Source of the DNA: Flavobacterium cheniae
Lineage (GTDB): Bacteria; Bacteroidota; Bacteroidia; Flavobacteriales; Flavobacteriaceae
Direction: 5' to 3'
DNA: 64,000 bases
Assembly (NCBI RefSeq): GCF_004363695.1
Contig: NZ_SNZC01000001.1
Span: 174,111 to 238,110, forward strand
Shown here: positions 34,243 through 44,223 of the stretch, piece by piece
Layout of the letters: each line of letters starts with the position of its first letter
Position numbering within the stretch: position 1 is the first letter of the stretch
Translations under genes and position numbers: made by a program
Notes under the pieces: model-generated
Told to the model about the DNA's origin: nothing
Databases searched by the model: none
Seen by the model: the letters and a program-made list of their open reading frames with translations, nothing else

Positions 34243-35136
34243 TTACTTTTTCAAAAATTTCTTACATCCAAAGAATCCTAAAAATCCAATCAAAACAAAC
34301 GGCCAAAGTACTACAATAAACGAAACAATATTTTCTAACATAAACCAACCCGTTTTTACACTGTCCCAAATTTGTAAACCAATATTTGGTCGGTAGGCGT
34401 TGATGCTTTTTTCATTAGCCACCATTTCTTGTTTGATGCTTTCGTCTTGGTAAATGTTTAACGTTAAAGTACTAAAGTTTACTTGGTCTTGTAACGATAA
34501 ATTCTGCAATTTTGAAGCGTCGTTTTGTTCTTTTTTAGCCTCTAAGGTTTCTTCCGCTTTTACAACTTGATTTAGTTTCTTTCCTTTCGAATCAATTGCA
34601 TTTTCTAAACGCTTTTCTGAAGAATTACTTCTTTTTTGAGCTAATTCATTCGATAACATTTGTAACGAAACATCATCTGCTTTAATGATTCGATAATCTA
34701 AAAAATGAATTTGTTTCGCTATGGTTTTAATCACGGTATCCATTTTCGTATTCGGAACTCGAATCGTGATGTTGTTATCTACTTTATATTTAGTTGTTAC
34801 TAAAGTGCTATCCTGACTCACTTTGGTTTTGTCTTCGCTGTGAATGTTACTTTGTAGATTGGTATAGGTTACAAATCCACCAAATTTCGTTGTCGCATCT
34901 TCAATAGCATAAGTTGATTTCGCGACATTCTTGACTTTAAATTTTACATCGGCGGTTCTAACAAATTTTCGATTGCTGTTTTTGTTTTCAACGGCGGCCG
35001 AAGAGGAAACAACACTTGTGCTATCAGTTACAGCTTCTTCAGCGTAAGCGGCGTTTTCTTTTGAAGCCGATTCTTTACAAGATAAGACTAAGCCAAGTGC
35101 AAGCAAAGTCAGTACGATTTTGGTGTTTTTGTTCAT
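34243..35136 (-). CDS. DUF4349-family lipoprotein
   Basis: 297 residues: lipoprotein signal ending LSC (cysteine 20), low-complexity Ala/Ser/Val linker, a DUF4349 domain (NRKFVRTADVKFKVKNVAKSTYAIEDATTKFGGFV, later SLQDQVNFSTLTLNIYQ), one C-terminal membrane helix (IVSFIVVLWPFVLIGFLGFFG) and a KKFLKK end. Family members are membrane-anchored envelope proteins of unknown role. A TGGCAC-type element lies about 105 nt upstream, but its -12 part is poor. Confidence 0.85.
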   Translation of the reverse strand: MNKNTKIVLTLLALGLVLSCKESASKENAAYAEEAVTDSTSVVSSSAAVENKNSNRKFVRTADVKFKVKNVAKSTYAIEDATTKFGGFVTYTNLQSNIHSEDKTKVSQDSTLVTTKYKVDNNITIRVPNTKMDTVIKTIAKQIHFLDYRIIKADDVSLQMLSNELAQKRSNSSEKRLENAIDSKGKKLNQVVKAEETLEAKKEQNDASKLQNLSLQDQVNFSTLTLNIYQDESIKQEMVANEKSINAYRPNIGLQIWDSVKTGWFMLENIVSFIVVLWPFVLIGFLGFFGCKKFLKK

Positions 35137-35318
35137 AAAAATTCATTTTAAGTTATTGATTAATTGTTTTTAATACGTGTAGTTTTAGAATCAATACAAA
35201 TGAATTTTTAATGGGTTAGTTGTAGAGGCAAGAATAAAAATCGTGCCAAATTTTAACATTTGAACCATTTTCCAACAACTATTTTTTTGTTGTACTTTTA
35301 CGAAGTAAATTTTACAAT

Positions 35319-36602
35319 TTGAGAACAGTAATTACAAAAGATATTTCGTCCTTTTCTGACTTTAAAAACCAGCTTTTACATTGGGCAAACCAACACAGAG
35401 AAGTTGTTTTTTTAGACTCGAATCAGTATCATCAAAAGTATTCGAGTTACGATGCGGTTTTGGCGGTTGATGCTTTTACTTCGATTAAAACCGATTACGA
35501 AAATGCGTTTCAAGATTTGTATCAGTACCAAAGTCAAACGAAAGATTGGTTGTTTGGTTATTTATCCTACGATTTAAAAAACGATACCGAAGCTTTACAT
35601 TCCAATAATTTCGATGGATTAGCGTTTCCCGATTTGTTTTTCTTCCAACCTAAAAAGTTGTTTTTAATCAAGGAAAATCAAGTTGAAATTCAATATTTAC
35701 GAATGTGTGATGATGAAATTGAATTAGATTTCGAAGAAATAATTCAGTGTTCAGTGTTCAGTATTCAGTCATCTGATGTTGAAATTCAACAACGTATCTC
35801 AAAAGAAAATTACCTTTCCAAAGTTTCAAAAATGCTCGAACACATTCATCGTGGCGACATTTACGAAGCGAATTTTTGTATGGAATTTTATGCCGAAAAT
35901 ACTCAAATTGAACCTTTGGAAATTTATCAAAAGTTGAATGCTATTTCTGAACCACCATTTGCGGTGTATTTCAAAAATAATTTTCAATATTTACTTTCAG
36001 CTTCACCTGAACGTTACTTACGAAAAGAAGGAAATAAAGTCATTTCCCAACCCATAAAAGGTACAGCAAGAAGAAGTTTCGATTTAGAACAAGACGAACA
36101 ATTAAAATCCGATTTAGCTCAAAACGAAAAAGAGCGTTCTGAAAACATTATGATTGTAGATTTAGTTCGAAATGATTTATCGCACACGGCTACAAAAGGA
36201 AGTGTTCAAGTGGAAGAATTGTGCAAGATTTACACGTTTAAGCAAGTCCACCAAATGATTTCTACGATCGTTTCCGAAGTAGAGAATACGACTTCACCAA
36301 TTGAAATTCTGAGAACTACTTTTCCTATGGGAAGTATGACTGGTGCACCAAAGATTTCGGCTATGCAAATTATTGAAGAATTGGAAGAAATCAAACGCGG
36401 ATTATACAGTGGAGCAGTGGGTTATTTTACTCCAAATGGAGATTTTGATTTTAATGTCGTAATTCGGAGTATTTTATATAATTCACAAAATCAATATTTA
36501 TCTTTTTCTGTCGGAAGTGCAATAACTTCTCAGGCTATTCCAGAAATGGAGTATGAAGAATGTTTGTTAAAGGCAAAAGCAATGTTTGAGGTTTTAAGAT
36601 AA
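35319..36602 (+). CDS. pabB: aminodeoxychorismate synthase component I-like (chorismate-binding)
   Basis: 427 residues of the anthranilate/aminodeoxychorismate synthase fold. Signatures: SASPERYL, PIKGTARRS, IMIVDLVRNDLS, TFPMGSMTGAPK and GLYSGAVGYFTPNGDFDFNVVIRS. PIKGT rather than PIAGT and isolation from trp genes favour PabB, which makes p-aminobenzoate precursor; anthranilate synthase is less likely but not excluded. Start is TTG at 35319; no ATG lies upstream in frame at a sensible place. A 28-bp stretch of four 7-bp repeats is embedded in the coding region near residue 145. Confidence 0.87.
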   Translation: MRTVITKDISSFSDFKNQLLHWANQHREVVFLDSNQYHQKYSSYDAVLAVDAFTSIKTDYENAFQDLYQYQSQTKDWLFGYLSYDLKNDTEALHSNNFDGLAFPDLFFFQPKKLFLIKENQVEIQYLRMCDDEIELDFEEIIQCSVFSIQSSDVEIQQRISKENYLSKVSKMLEHIHRGDIYEANFCMEFYAENTQIEPLEIYQKLNAISEPPFAVYFKNNFQYLLSASPERYLRKEGNKVISQPIKGTARRSFDLEQDEQLKSDLAQNEKERSENIMIVDLVRNDLSHTATKGSVQVEELCKIYTFKQVHQMISTIVSEVENTTSPIEILRTTFPMGSMTGAPKISAMQIIEELEEIKRGLYSGAVGYFTPNGDFDFNVVIRSILYNSQNQYLSFSVGSAITSQAIPEMEYEECLLKAKAMFEVLR

Positions 36603-36609
36603 AATAGTT

Positions 36610-37506
36610 ATGAAAAAAATATTCTTTGTTTTAATTGTTGTTACCATTTTATTTTCATGTAAATCTTCTATTTCAGAAGTAAATCATATAATTGATAAAG
36701 AATTCGAGATTTATAAAGTTGCCAATTCAAAAGCTACTTTGGTATTGTTTCCTTGTTTCCCTTGTGATATTGAAAATACAAAGAATGAATTTCCAATCAT
36801 CGAAGAAGCCAATAAGAAAGGCGTTTCTGTTATTTTAATGAATTATAATTTTAAACTTTATTTGAAAGATAGTGAATTACAAAATTTGTCCAAACACTTT
36901 AATTCAATTTTTGAAAATAATATATTAAGTACTGATAATGTTTATATTGGTGGATTTTCAGGTGGCGGAAATGTAACTTTGTTACTTAGTAATTATTTGA
37001 TTAAAGAACGAAATTCAATTCAACCAAAAGGAGTTTTTATTGTTGATTCTCCTATTGATTTATTGGGTTTGTATAAAGTTGCTGAAAAGAATATTATTTC
37101 AAATTTTTCTAGTGAATCTGTTGAGGAAGCAAATTGGATAATAGATAAATTTAATTCTGAGTTTGGTAATCCAAAAGATTCCATTTCATTATATAAAAAG
37201 TTTTCGCCTTACACTCTAGAAATCAATACTATTTCTAATGTAGAAAATCTTAAAAATTTAAAAATAAGACTATACACGGAACCTGATTTTGATTGGTGGT
37301 TAAAAAATCGGAAAAACCAAAAAGATGAGATTAATTCTTATTTTATAGAACAACTTTATAATGATTTAAAAATTAAAGGTTTCCAAAAAATCGAATTAAT
37401 TAACACTAAAAACAAAGGCTATAGAGCTGATGGCACAAGACATCCACATTCTTGGGCTATTGTAGATAAAGAGAATTTACTCAATTGGGTATTAGAGAAA
37501 AATTAA
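36610..37506 (+). CDS. lipoprotein with alpha/beta hydrolase-like fold
   Basis: 298 residues with lipobox LFSC (cysteine 17). IGGFSGGGNVTLLLSNYLI has the nucleophile-elbow form GxSxGG, and a late HPHSW could hold the catalytic His. So an envelope-anchored serine hydrolase is likely; the substrate is unknown. It lies 7 nt after pabB and 16 nt before tilS, in a run of same-strand genes up to dsbD. Confidence 0.72.
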   Translation: MKKIFFVLIVVTILFSCKSSISEVNHIIDKEFEIYKVANSKATLVLFPCFPCDIENTKNEFPIIEEANKKGVSVILMNYNFKLYLKDSELQNLSKHFNSIFENNILSTDNVYIGGFSGGGNVTLLLSNYLIKERNSIQPKGVFIVDSPIDLLGLYKVAEKNIISNFSSESVEEANWIIDKFNSEFGNPKDSISLYKKFSPYTLEINTISNVENLKNLKIRLYTEPDFDWWLKNRKNQKDEINSYFIEQLYNDLKIKGFQKIELINTKNKGYRADGTRHPHSWAIVDKENLLNWVLEKN

Positions 37507-37522
37507 TTCCTTATTTTTGGTC

Positions 37523-38830
37523 ATGCTAACAAAATTCCAACATCATATCGAACAAAATTTTCCCCAACTGAAAGACAAGAAATTGCTCTTAGCAGTTAGT
37601 GGAGGCGTTGATAGTATGGTTTTGTTGGATTTGTTTTATAAGTTGAGGTTTGATATTTGCATAGTACATTGCAATTTTCAACTTCGTGGAAAAGAGAGTG
37701 ATGCAGATGAATTGTTAGTTAGAGAAATATGTCAAGATGGATATATTCCTTATTTTATTGAGTCGTTTGATACACTCGAATTTGCTAAAGAAAATAAACT
37801 TTCCATTCAATTAGCCGCTCGAAAGTTACGCTATGATTGGTTTCAAGAAATTATTTCACTTGGATTTGATTATGTTTTAACTGCACATCATTTGGATGAC
37901 AATGTAGAAACGTTTTTAATCAATTTTACTAGAGGAACTGGCTTAGAAGGTTTAACGGGAATTCCAGCTCAAAATGGAAACATTATTCGTCCGTTGTTGC
38001 CTTTTTCAAGAGAAGAAATTGAAAATTATGCATTAGAAAATAAAATTCAATGGAGAGAAGATTCGAGTAATGCTTCAGACAAGTATTTTAGAAATAAATT
38101 ACGTCACAATATTGTTCCCACTTTAAAAGAATTGAATACAGGATTTTTAGATTCGTTTCAAAAGACCTTACATCACTTGCAACAAGCAGAAAGTTTGGTT
38201 AACGATGCATCTAAATTGGTTTATGAAAAAGTAGTTGAAGAGAAGGAAAATCAATTAGAAATTCATCTAAAACCGTTGCTTGAATTCCAAAATTACAAAG
38301 CGTATTTGTACCAATGGTTGAAAGAATTTGGATTTTCAGCTTGGAATGATATTTATGATTTGGTCGAAGCACAATCAGGAAAGCAAGTGTTTTCAGAAAC
38401 GCATATTTTATTGAAAAATCGAGAGAAATTAATCCTTTCGGAAAGAAAAGAAATAAATAAATCGGAAGTTTTCATCATTGAATCGATAGAAAGTAAAGTT
38501 AATATTCCCTTAAAACTTAGGTTTTGTAAAGCAGTTAACATTTTTGAAACACATTCGAATTGTATATTTGTAGATGAAAGTAAGATCAAATTTCCATTAA
38601 CGATTCGAAAATGGCAAGAAGGAGATTATTTTTATCCATCAGGAATGAATGGAAAAAAGAAATTGAGTAAGTATTTCAAAGACGAAAAATATTCGCTTTT
38701 AGATAAAGAAAATCAATGGTTATTATGTTCGGAAGACCAAATTATTTGGGTAATCGGGAAAAGAGCAGATAATCGATTTATAAATAAAGAAACAACACAA
38801 AATAGTATAAAAATCGTATTAGAAGAATGA
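37523..38830 (+). CDS. tilS: tRNA(Ile)-lysidine synthase
   Basis: 435 residues. The N-terminal PP-loop motif SGGVDSM is complete, with HHLDDNVETFL and NKLRHN further on. It attaches lysine to C34 of the tRNA-Ile with CAU anticodon so that it reads AUA, an essential step. The ATG at 37523 (LTKFQHHIEQNF) is preferred to a TTG two codons upstream. The stop overlaps the dsbD start by 4 nt (ATGA). Confidence 0.94.
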   Translation: MLTKFQHHIEQNFPQLKDKKLLLAVSGGVDSMVLLDLFYKLRFDICIVHCNFQLRGKESDADELLVREICQDGYIPYFIESFDTLEFAKENKLSIQLAARKLRYDWFQEIISLGFDYVLTAHHLDDNVETFLINFTRGTGLEGLTGIPAQNGNIIRPLLPFSREEIENYALENKIQWREDSSNASDKYFRNKLRHNIVPTLKELNTGFLDSFQKTLHHLQQAESLVNDASKLVYEKVVEEKENQLEIHLKPLLEFQNYKAYLYQWLKEFGFSAWNDIYDLVEAQSGKQVFSETHILLKNREKLILSERKEINKSEVFIIESIESKVNIPLKLRFCKAVNIFETHSNCIFVDESKIKFPLTIRKWQEGDYFYPSGMNGKKKLSKYFKDEKYSLLDKENQWLLCSEDQIIWVIGKRADNRFINKETTQNSIKIVLEE

Positions 38831-40857
38831 GAAAATATTTCGCCTTAATCGCCTTAATTTTTGGATTTTTTGGAAATGCACAAATTTTAAATCCGGTACA
38901 ATGGAAAACCAAAGTAGTTCAAAAATCGGCTACCGAATTTGAATTGGTTATGGATGCTACTATCGAAAACGAGTGGCACATGTATTCGCAATTTACACCA
39001 GAAAATGGACCACTTCCAACCGTTTTCAACTACAAAAATGCAAAAGGAAACTTTGATTTAGTTGGAAAAACAAAAGAAAGTCCATACAAAAAAGTATATA
39101 ATGATATTTTTGAAGTGGATGAATATTACTTTGCTAAAACGGCTCAGTTTAAGCAAATCATAAAAGTTACTAATACGAAACTAAAAGAAGTTAAAGTATA
39201 TGTGGAATACCAAGTTTGTAAAGAACAATGTATCCAACAAGATGCTACATTTACTTTTAAATTGCCTGAGCTAAAAGTAGAAGATACAGCAGCAACAAAT
39301 GTAATTTCGACTGATACAACAACAATAACTACCGATACAGCAACTGTTGAAAGAGCAGATGCAGAAAAACCAATTAAAGAAGTTACATCAACTTTGGCTC
39401 CGAATGAAGAAAAAAAGAATGGATGGTTATTATTTCTTGCAACTCTATTAGCTGGAATATTAGTTACATTCACCCCTTGTGTTTTTCCAATGATTCCAAT
39501 GACAGTAAGTTTTTTCTTAAAGCAAAGTGCTCACGGAGATAAAAAGAAAGGACGATTTAATGCGTTAATGTATGGTTTCTTTATTGTATTGATTTATGTT
39601 TTGATTTCATTACCATTTCATATTTTTGAAGGAATTAGCGAGGATATTTTTTACGAGGTATCTACAAATCCCTATTTGAATTTATTCTTTTTTGCAGTTT
39701 TTACCATTTTTGCGATATCATTTTTAGGTGCATTTGAGATTACTATTCCATCTAGTTTAGCTAATAAAGTTGATAATGCCTCAAATAAAGGAGGTTTGAT
39801 AGGAATCTTCTTCATGGCATTAACTTTAATAATTGTTTCATTTTCATGTACAGGACCTGCTCTTGGTTTAGTAATTGGTGGTGCTTTATCAACAGATGGT
39901 GGTGCTACATTATTAACAATTGCCATGTTAGGATTTGGAGTTGGTTTAGCTTTTCCATTTATGATTTTTGCTTTATTCCCAAGTATGATGGGTAATTTGC
40001 CAAAATCGGGCGGTTGGTTAAATACCGTTAAAGTTGTATTCGGTTTTATCGAATTGGCTCTAGCTTTCAAATTTTTCTCAATGGCTGATTTAGTTATGGA
40101 TTGGCATATTTTAGAGAGAGAAACTTTTATTGCTATTTGGGTGGCATTATTTTTAGGTTTAGCATTATATCTTTTTGGAAAAATTACATTGCCACATGAT
40201 AGTCCTCTTTCACATATTTCTGTTGGAAGATTATTATTAGGTTTATTGTCTTTAACCTTTGCAGTTTATTTAATTCCAGGTTTATGGGGAGCTCCATTAA
40301 ATGTAATTAGTGGTTTTCCACCACCAATGTCATATAGTGAAAGTCCAAACGGAGTAGGAGCAAAAAATAGTATCGAATCAAATATTAGTTCAGGAGAAGA
40401 ATTACCAGAGCATGCTCAATATGGGCCTCATAAAATCGTTGCTTTTCATGATTACGATGAAGGTTTAGCATATGCAAAAAAAGTAAATAAACCAGTTTTA
40501 ATTGATTTTACAGGTGTAACTTGTGTAAATTGTAGAAGAATGGAAGAATTAGTTTGGGCAAAACCAGAAATTTTAAATATTCTTAAAAACGATGTTGTAC
40601 TTATTTCTTTGTACGTTGACGATAGAAAAGAGTTACCTAAAGATGAAGTTTATACAACTAAATCAGGAAAAGAAATTACTACATATGGTAAAAAATGGAG
40701 TGATTTAGCAATTACAAAATATAAAGCTAACATTCAACCATATTACATCTTAATGTCACATGATGAATCTAATTTAAATCAACCTGTAGGCTATACGCCA
40801 GATGTTGAAGAATATAAAAAATGGTTAGAAGATGGTGTAGCGGCTTTTAAAAAATAA
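38827..40857 (+). CDS. dsbD: DsbD-type thiol:disulfide interchange protein
   Basis: 676 residues: signal peptide, N-terminal immunoglobulin-like DsbD domain with VCKEQC near residue 130, low-complexity Thr/Ala linker, eight-helix transmembrane domain with FTPCVFPMIPM and SFSCTGPALG cysteines, and C-terminal thioredoxin domain with CVNC. It passes electrons from cytosolic thioredoxin to periplasmic thiol proteins such as the TlpA-like proteins. Translationally coupled to tilS, a pairing probably without functional meaning. Confidence 0.92.
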   Translation: MRKYFALIALIFGFFGNAQILNPVQWKTKVVQKSATEFELVMDATIENEWHMYSQFTPENGPLPTVFNYKNAKGNFDLVGKTKESPYKKVYNDIFEVDEYYFAKTAQFKQIIKVTNTKLKEVKVYVEYQVCKEQCIQQDATFTFKLPELKVEDTAATNVISTDTTTITTDTATVERADAEKPIKEVTSTLAPNEEKKNGWLLFLATLLAGILVTFTPCVFPMIPMTVSFFLKQSAHGDKKKGRFNALMYGFFIVLIYVLISLPFHIFEGISEDIFYEVSTNPYLNLFFFAVFTIFAISFLGAFEITIPSSLANKVDNASNKGGLIGIFFMALTLIIVSFSCTGPALGLVIGGALSTDGGATLLTIAMLGFGVGLAFPFMIFALFPSMMGNLPKSGGWLNTVKVVFGFIELALAFKFFSMADLVMDWHILERETFIAIWVALFLGLALYLFGKITLPHDSPLSHISVGRLLLGLLSLTFAVYLIPGLWGAPLNVISGFPPPMSYSESPNGVGAKNSIESNISSGEELPEHAQYGPHKIVAFHDYDEGLAYAKKVNKPVLIDFTGVTCVNCRRMEELVWAKPEILNILKNDVVLISLYVDDRKELPKDEVYTTKSGKEITTYGKKWSDLAITKYKANIQPYYILMSHDESNLNQPVGYTPDVEEYKKWLEDGVAAFKK

Positions 40858-40866
40858 TTTCTGAAT

Positions 40867-40900
40867 AAAAAACTCCCAATCTTATGATTGGGAGTTTTTT
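40867..40900. terminator. bidirectional terminator between dsbD and the GNAT gene
   Basis: Perfect 15-bp stem (core ACTCCCAATC/GATTGGGAGT) with TTAT loop and T-run; lies between convergent genes. Confidence 0.92.
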
Positions 40901-40937
40901 ATTCACAGTAACTAAAAGTTGTTTATCATAATACGAA

Positions 40938-41372
40938 TTATTTTATCAATCGCATTTCTAAGTATTTATTCGTAAAACCAAGTTTTTCATACAAAGCTTT
41001 TGCTGGATTATTTGGTTCAACATGCAACGCAATATTTCCTTCTACAGATGAAATCGCTTTTTCCATTAGCTTCTTTCCATATCCTTTTCCTCTTTGCAAA
41101 TTATCAATTGCGATATAAACCAAAATATTCTCAGGAATGTAATCTTTCATACCTGTATTATTTAAAATGACAATTCCGACAATATTTTCTTCATCAGTTC
41201 CAATGATAATTTGCCCTCCTTTATCAGGATTTAAAACATAATCAATACATTTTTGTATGTCCTCTTCCGTATCACCAAATTGTTCAAGATGTGAATGTAA
41301 AAAGTGGGTAATTGTTTTATTTGGAAACTTTTCTGAAGTCCCTGTAAAAGCATTGATATATGTGAAATTCAT
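40938..41372 (-). CDS. GNAT-family N-acetyltransferase
   Basis: 144 residues from the ATG at 41372. The acetyl-CoA loop is RGKGYGKKLMEKA, followed by HVEPNNPAKALYEKLGF, the typical beta4-alpha4 part. Substrate unknown. The upstream in-frame ATG at 41405 would add a hydrophobic stub (YFVFTIKVLFMN) unlikely in this family. Confidence 0.85.
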   Translation of the reverse strand: MNFTYINAFTGTSEKFPNKTITHFLHSHLEQFGDTEEDIQKCIDYVLNPDKGGQIIIGTDEENIVGIVILNNTGMKDYIPENILVYIAIDNLQRGKGYGKKLMEKAISSVEGNIALHVEPNNPAKALYEKLGFTNKYLEMRLIK

Positions 41373-41508
41373 AAATAAAACTTTAATAGTAAATACAAAG
41401 TACAAAAGTATTGAATTACCAACAGATTGTCTAATTCAATAAAAAAGTTATTTTTTTCAATACTTTTTCTATATTTGCATCTATATAAGCCATTTAATAG
41501 TATAAGCC

Positions 41509-43044
41509 ATGTTAGTAAAAGTATTCGGAAGCGCCGTTTTTGGCGTAGAAGCGACTACCATTACGGTAGAAGTAAACATCGATAAAGGAATAGGATATCA
41601 CTTAGTAGGTTTGCCCGATTCCGCTATAAAAGAGAGTAGTTATCGTATAGCTGCCGCACTAAAAAACAACGGGTACCAACTTCCCGGAAAAAAAATCACC
41701 ATCAACATGGCTCCGGCCGATTTACGTAAAGAAGGTTCTGCCTATGACCTTACTTTGGCTATTGGTATTTTAGCAGCTTCTTCCCAAATTAAATCAGAAG
41801 ACATTCATAATTATGTCATTATGGGTGAATTATCGCTCGATGGTGGATTACAACCCATAAAAGGAGCTTTATCAATTGCAATTAAAGCCAAAGAAGAAGG
41901 TTTTAAAGGTTTGATTTTACCCTTTCAAAATGTAAAAGAAGCTGCAATTGTTGACGGTCTTGATGTTTATGGTGTTGAAAATGTATTACAAGTCATTAAT
42001 TTCTTTGAAGGAAAATCAGATTTGATTCCCACTACAATAGATACCAAAGAAGAATTCAATAAAACATTAGATTTTCCAGAACACGATTTTTCCGATGTCA
42101 AAGGTCAAGAAGGAATTAAACGTTGTATGGAAATTGCTGCAGCTGGCGGACATAATATCATTTTAATTGGTCCTCCAGGTTCAGGAAAAACAATGTTAGC
42201 CAAACGTTTGCCTAGTATTTTGCCACCAATGACGATGCGTGAAGCTTTAGAAACCACCAAAATCCATTCAGTAGCTGGAAAGACTAAAGATGTAGGTTTG
42301 ATGGCACAACGTCCTTTTAGAAGTCCGCATCATACTGCGAGTTCGGTTTCTTTAGTAGGAGGTGGAAGTTACCCACAACCTGGCGAAATTTCATTGGCAC
42401 ACAACGGTGTTTTATTTTTAGACGAATTACCCGAATTTAAACGAGAAGTTTTGGAAGTCATGCGTCAGCCATTAGAAGATAGGGAAGTGACTATTTCAAG
42501 GGCGAAATTTACGATTACCTATCCATCGTCATTTATGTTGGTGGCGAGTATGAATCCGAGTCCAGGAGGTTATTTTAATGATCCGAATGCGCCTGTGAGT
42601 TCTTCACCAATGGAAATGCAAAGGTATTTGAGTAAAATTTCTGGACCTTTATTGGATAGAATTGATATTCATATTGAAGTTACGCCTGTTCCGTTTGAAA
42701 AACTAACTGAAACTCGAAAAGCAGAAAGTAGTGTAGCGATTAGAGAGAGAGTGACCAAAGCAAGAGAAATTCAATCGCAACGCTTTGAAAATTATGAATA
42801 TATTCATTACAATGCGCAAATGAGTAGTAAACTAATTCGTGAATTTTGTGCTTTAGATGAGGTTTCGTTGCAACTACTAAAAACAGCAATAGAACGATTG
42901 AATTTATCAGCTAGAGCGTATGATAGAATTTTAAAAGTATCAAGAACAATTGCCGATTTAGAGGATTCGGATAGTATTCAATCACATCATATTGCAGAAG
43001 CTATTCAGTATCGTAGTTTGGATAGGGAAGGGTGGTTAGGGTAA
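41509..43044 (+). CDS. YifB/ComM-family Mg-chelatase-like AAA+ ATPase
   Basis: 511 residues: N-terminal Lon-like domain ([23 protein letters not shown]), then AAA+ module with Walker [10 protein letters not shown] and Walker [10 protein letters not shown], sensor and C-terminal Mg-chelatase lid. ComM homologues act as hexameric helicases in branch migration during natural transformation; others have unknown roles. Complete length. The first gene-free stretch downstream is over 1.1 kb. Confidence 0.92.
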   Translation: MLVKVFGSAVFGVEATTITVEVNIDKGIGYHLVGLPDSAIKESSYRIAAALKNNGYQLPGKKITINMAPADLRKEGSAYDLTLAIGILAASSQIKSEDIHNYVIMGELSLDGGLQPIKGALSIAIKAKEEGFKGLILPFQNVKEAAIVDGLDVYGVENVLQVINFFEGKSDLIPTTIDTKEEFNKTLDFPEHDFSDVKGQEGIKRCMEIAAAGGHNIILIGPPGSGKTMLAKRLPSILPPMTMREALETTKIHSVAGKTKDVGLMAQRPFRSPHHTASSVSLVGGGSYPQPGEISLAHNGVLFLDELPEFKREVLEVMRQPLEDREVTISRAKFTITYPSSFMLVASMNPSPGGYFNDPNAPVSSSPMEMQRYLSKISGPLLDRIDIHIEVTPVPFEKLTETRKAESSVAIRERVTKAREIQSQRFENYEYIHYNAQMSSKLIREFCALDEVSLQLLKTAIERLNLSARAYDRILKVSRTIADLEDSDSIQSHHIAEAIQYRSLDREGWLG

Positions 43045-43220
43045 AAAAAAATAATGAAAATTATATCCATTATGCTTTACAGTTTCAATTACTTTAAATA
43101 CCAAGAAAACTAGAACAAATTGAACTAATTATCTCTAATGCACTCATAGTGTTTAAATTAAGATGTTAAATTAGATATTGATTAAGATGTTAAAATAGAT
43201 AAAAAAACAACCTATTAACG

Positions 43221-43250
43221 TTGTTATGTAGTATTTAATTACTATTTTTG
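43221..43250 (+). promoter_or_regulatory. promoter of the candidate RNA
   Basis: TTG (43221-43223), 19 nt, TATTTTTG (43243-43250), an exact consensus pair without an open reading frame behind it. Confidence 0.65.
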
Positions 43251-43255
43251 TCAGA

Positions 43256-43490
43256 GATAAGAAAATGAAAGGGTGTTTTTCAACACCCAATCAGATTACC
43301 AAATTCTACATAAAGTAGTAGGCTTTTATTATCTCTACCAGAGTTGCGACCAACAACCCTATTAGAAAATGATAACAAAAGTCCTCCAATTTGGATTTTG
43401 AGTTTTCATTTTTCATTAAAAAGAATTAGGTTAATAAATGTTAACTACTCGAAAAACCAGTAAGTGTGAATTACTGGTTTTTTATTTTCA
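43256..43490 (+). ncRNA. candidate structured RNA of about 235 nt
   Basis: A consensus promoter and a perfect terminator hairpin (AAAAACCAGTAA 43452-43463, TTACTGGTTTTT 43471-43482) enclose a stretch without a sensible gene. Predicted pairs: AGAGATAA (43253-43260, reaching slightly above the start) with TTATCTCT (43329-43336), enclosing hairpin GGGTGTT-TTTC-AACACCC (43271-43288) and CTAC/GTAG at about 43309. It matches no RNA family that I can recognise (not tmRNA, SRP, RNase P). A 17-codon frame at 43264 lies inside and may be chance. Confidence 0.5.
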
Positions 43491-44223
43491 ATATTTTTAA
43501 GAACTATACTACTAAACTGAAAAGATGTTTTTTTGTTACACTTTTCTTCAAAAGATTCTTTTCGTTTAAATCATTTATACAAAGATAATCCATCCTAAAG
43601 GTACTTAAAAGTCAAACTTATTCACTATTGGAGCAAGTTCTTAACAAGAATAATGATTGTCATTAAATTAAAAATATCCTTTTAAATAATTGACAATCAA
43701 TACTTTAAAAATTATATTTTTTGTCAAAATACCTACAAAAACCGATATAATACAGCAATCCTAAAGATTTAGTTCGATTTAAAAAAGGATTGACAAGGTA
43801 AACAAACATATCCAGCAAATAAATCAATGAACCAAATCAATAGGACAAAGTTAAACTTAACCTTAAATGATAATTACAAAGATAATTGTAATCAGTATCT
43901 AAACAAAGATAACTGATATCTAAGTTTGGCTTAAACAATAAAAAGACAAAGTAAATAAAGGGTTTGTGGGATATTAATTTGTTACTTATGTGAAACCTTG
44001 AGCAAATTTAGAATGGAAAATTAAGTAATCAAAGTGCCTTATTGCTAAACAACCAATTTTGTAATGCAGAGATAATAAATAAATAGATACACTAAAAATT
44101 AGTTAAATATTCGACACTTTTTTTGTTAAAGAATTTTTAACATTATAAATGTTCACTTTTTATACTAATGAACATTAATTAGTAGTCATTAGTAAATTAA
44201 TGCTTAAAAAGGTATTCAATAAT

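Larger units (their letters stand above)
43045..44223. other. gene-free AT-rich stretch with several stem-loops
   Basis: No convincing coding region on either strand. It contains the candidate RNA at 43252-43490. Beyond it there are inverted repeats: GATTGTCA/TGACAATC (43655-43698), CAATCCT/AGGATTG (43756-43792), ATTACAA/TTGTAAT with 6-nt loop and, directly next, a bulged ATCAGT/ACTGAT pair (about 43868-43919). CAAAGATAA occurs in three places. They may belong to one or two further RNAs or to a decayed element. Confidence 0.5.

Noticed and set aside
35233..35248. Third sigma-54-like site before the DUF4349 gene
   Set aside because: The -24 part (TTGGCAC on the minus strand) is good, but the -12 part reads TTATT and lacks the conserved G, so it is not listed as a promoter.
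39672..40070. 132-aa minus-strand frame within dsbD
   Set aside because: It is antisense to the strongly conserved membrane part of DsbD and has composition typical of a shadow frame; the same holds for other antisense frames in katG, folP neighbour and rpsA.
43264..43317. 17-codon frame in the candidate RNA
   Set aside because: It begins directly after the promoter but has no Shine-Dalgarno sequence and contains the hairpin GGGTGTT/AACACCC; kept as a remark only.
43500..44220. CRISPR or tracrRNA-like region
   Set aside because: The CAAAGATAA copies are too short and irregularly spaced, and there are no cas genes nearby.
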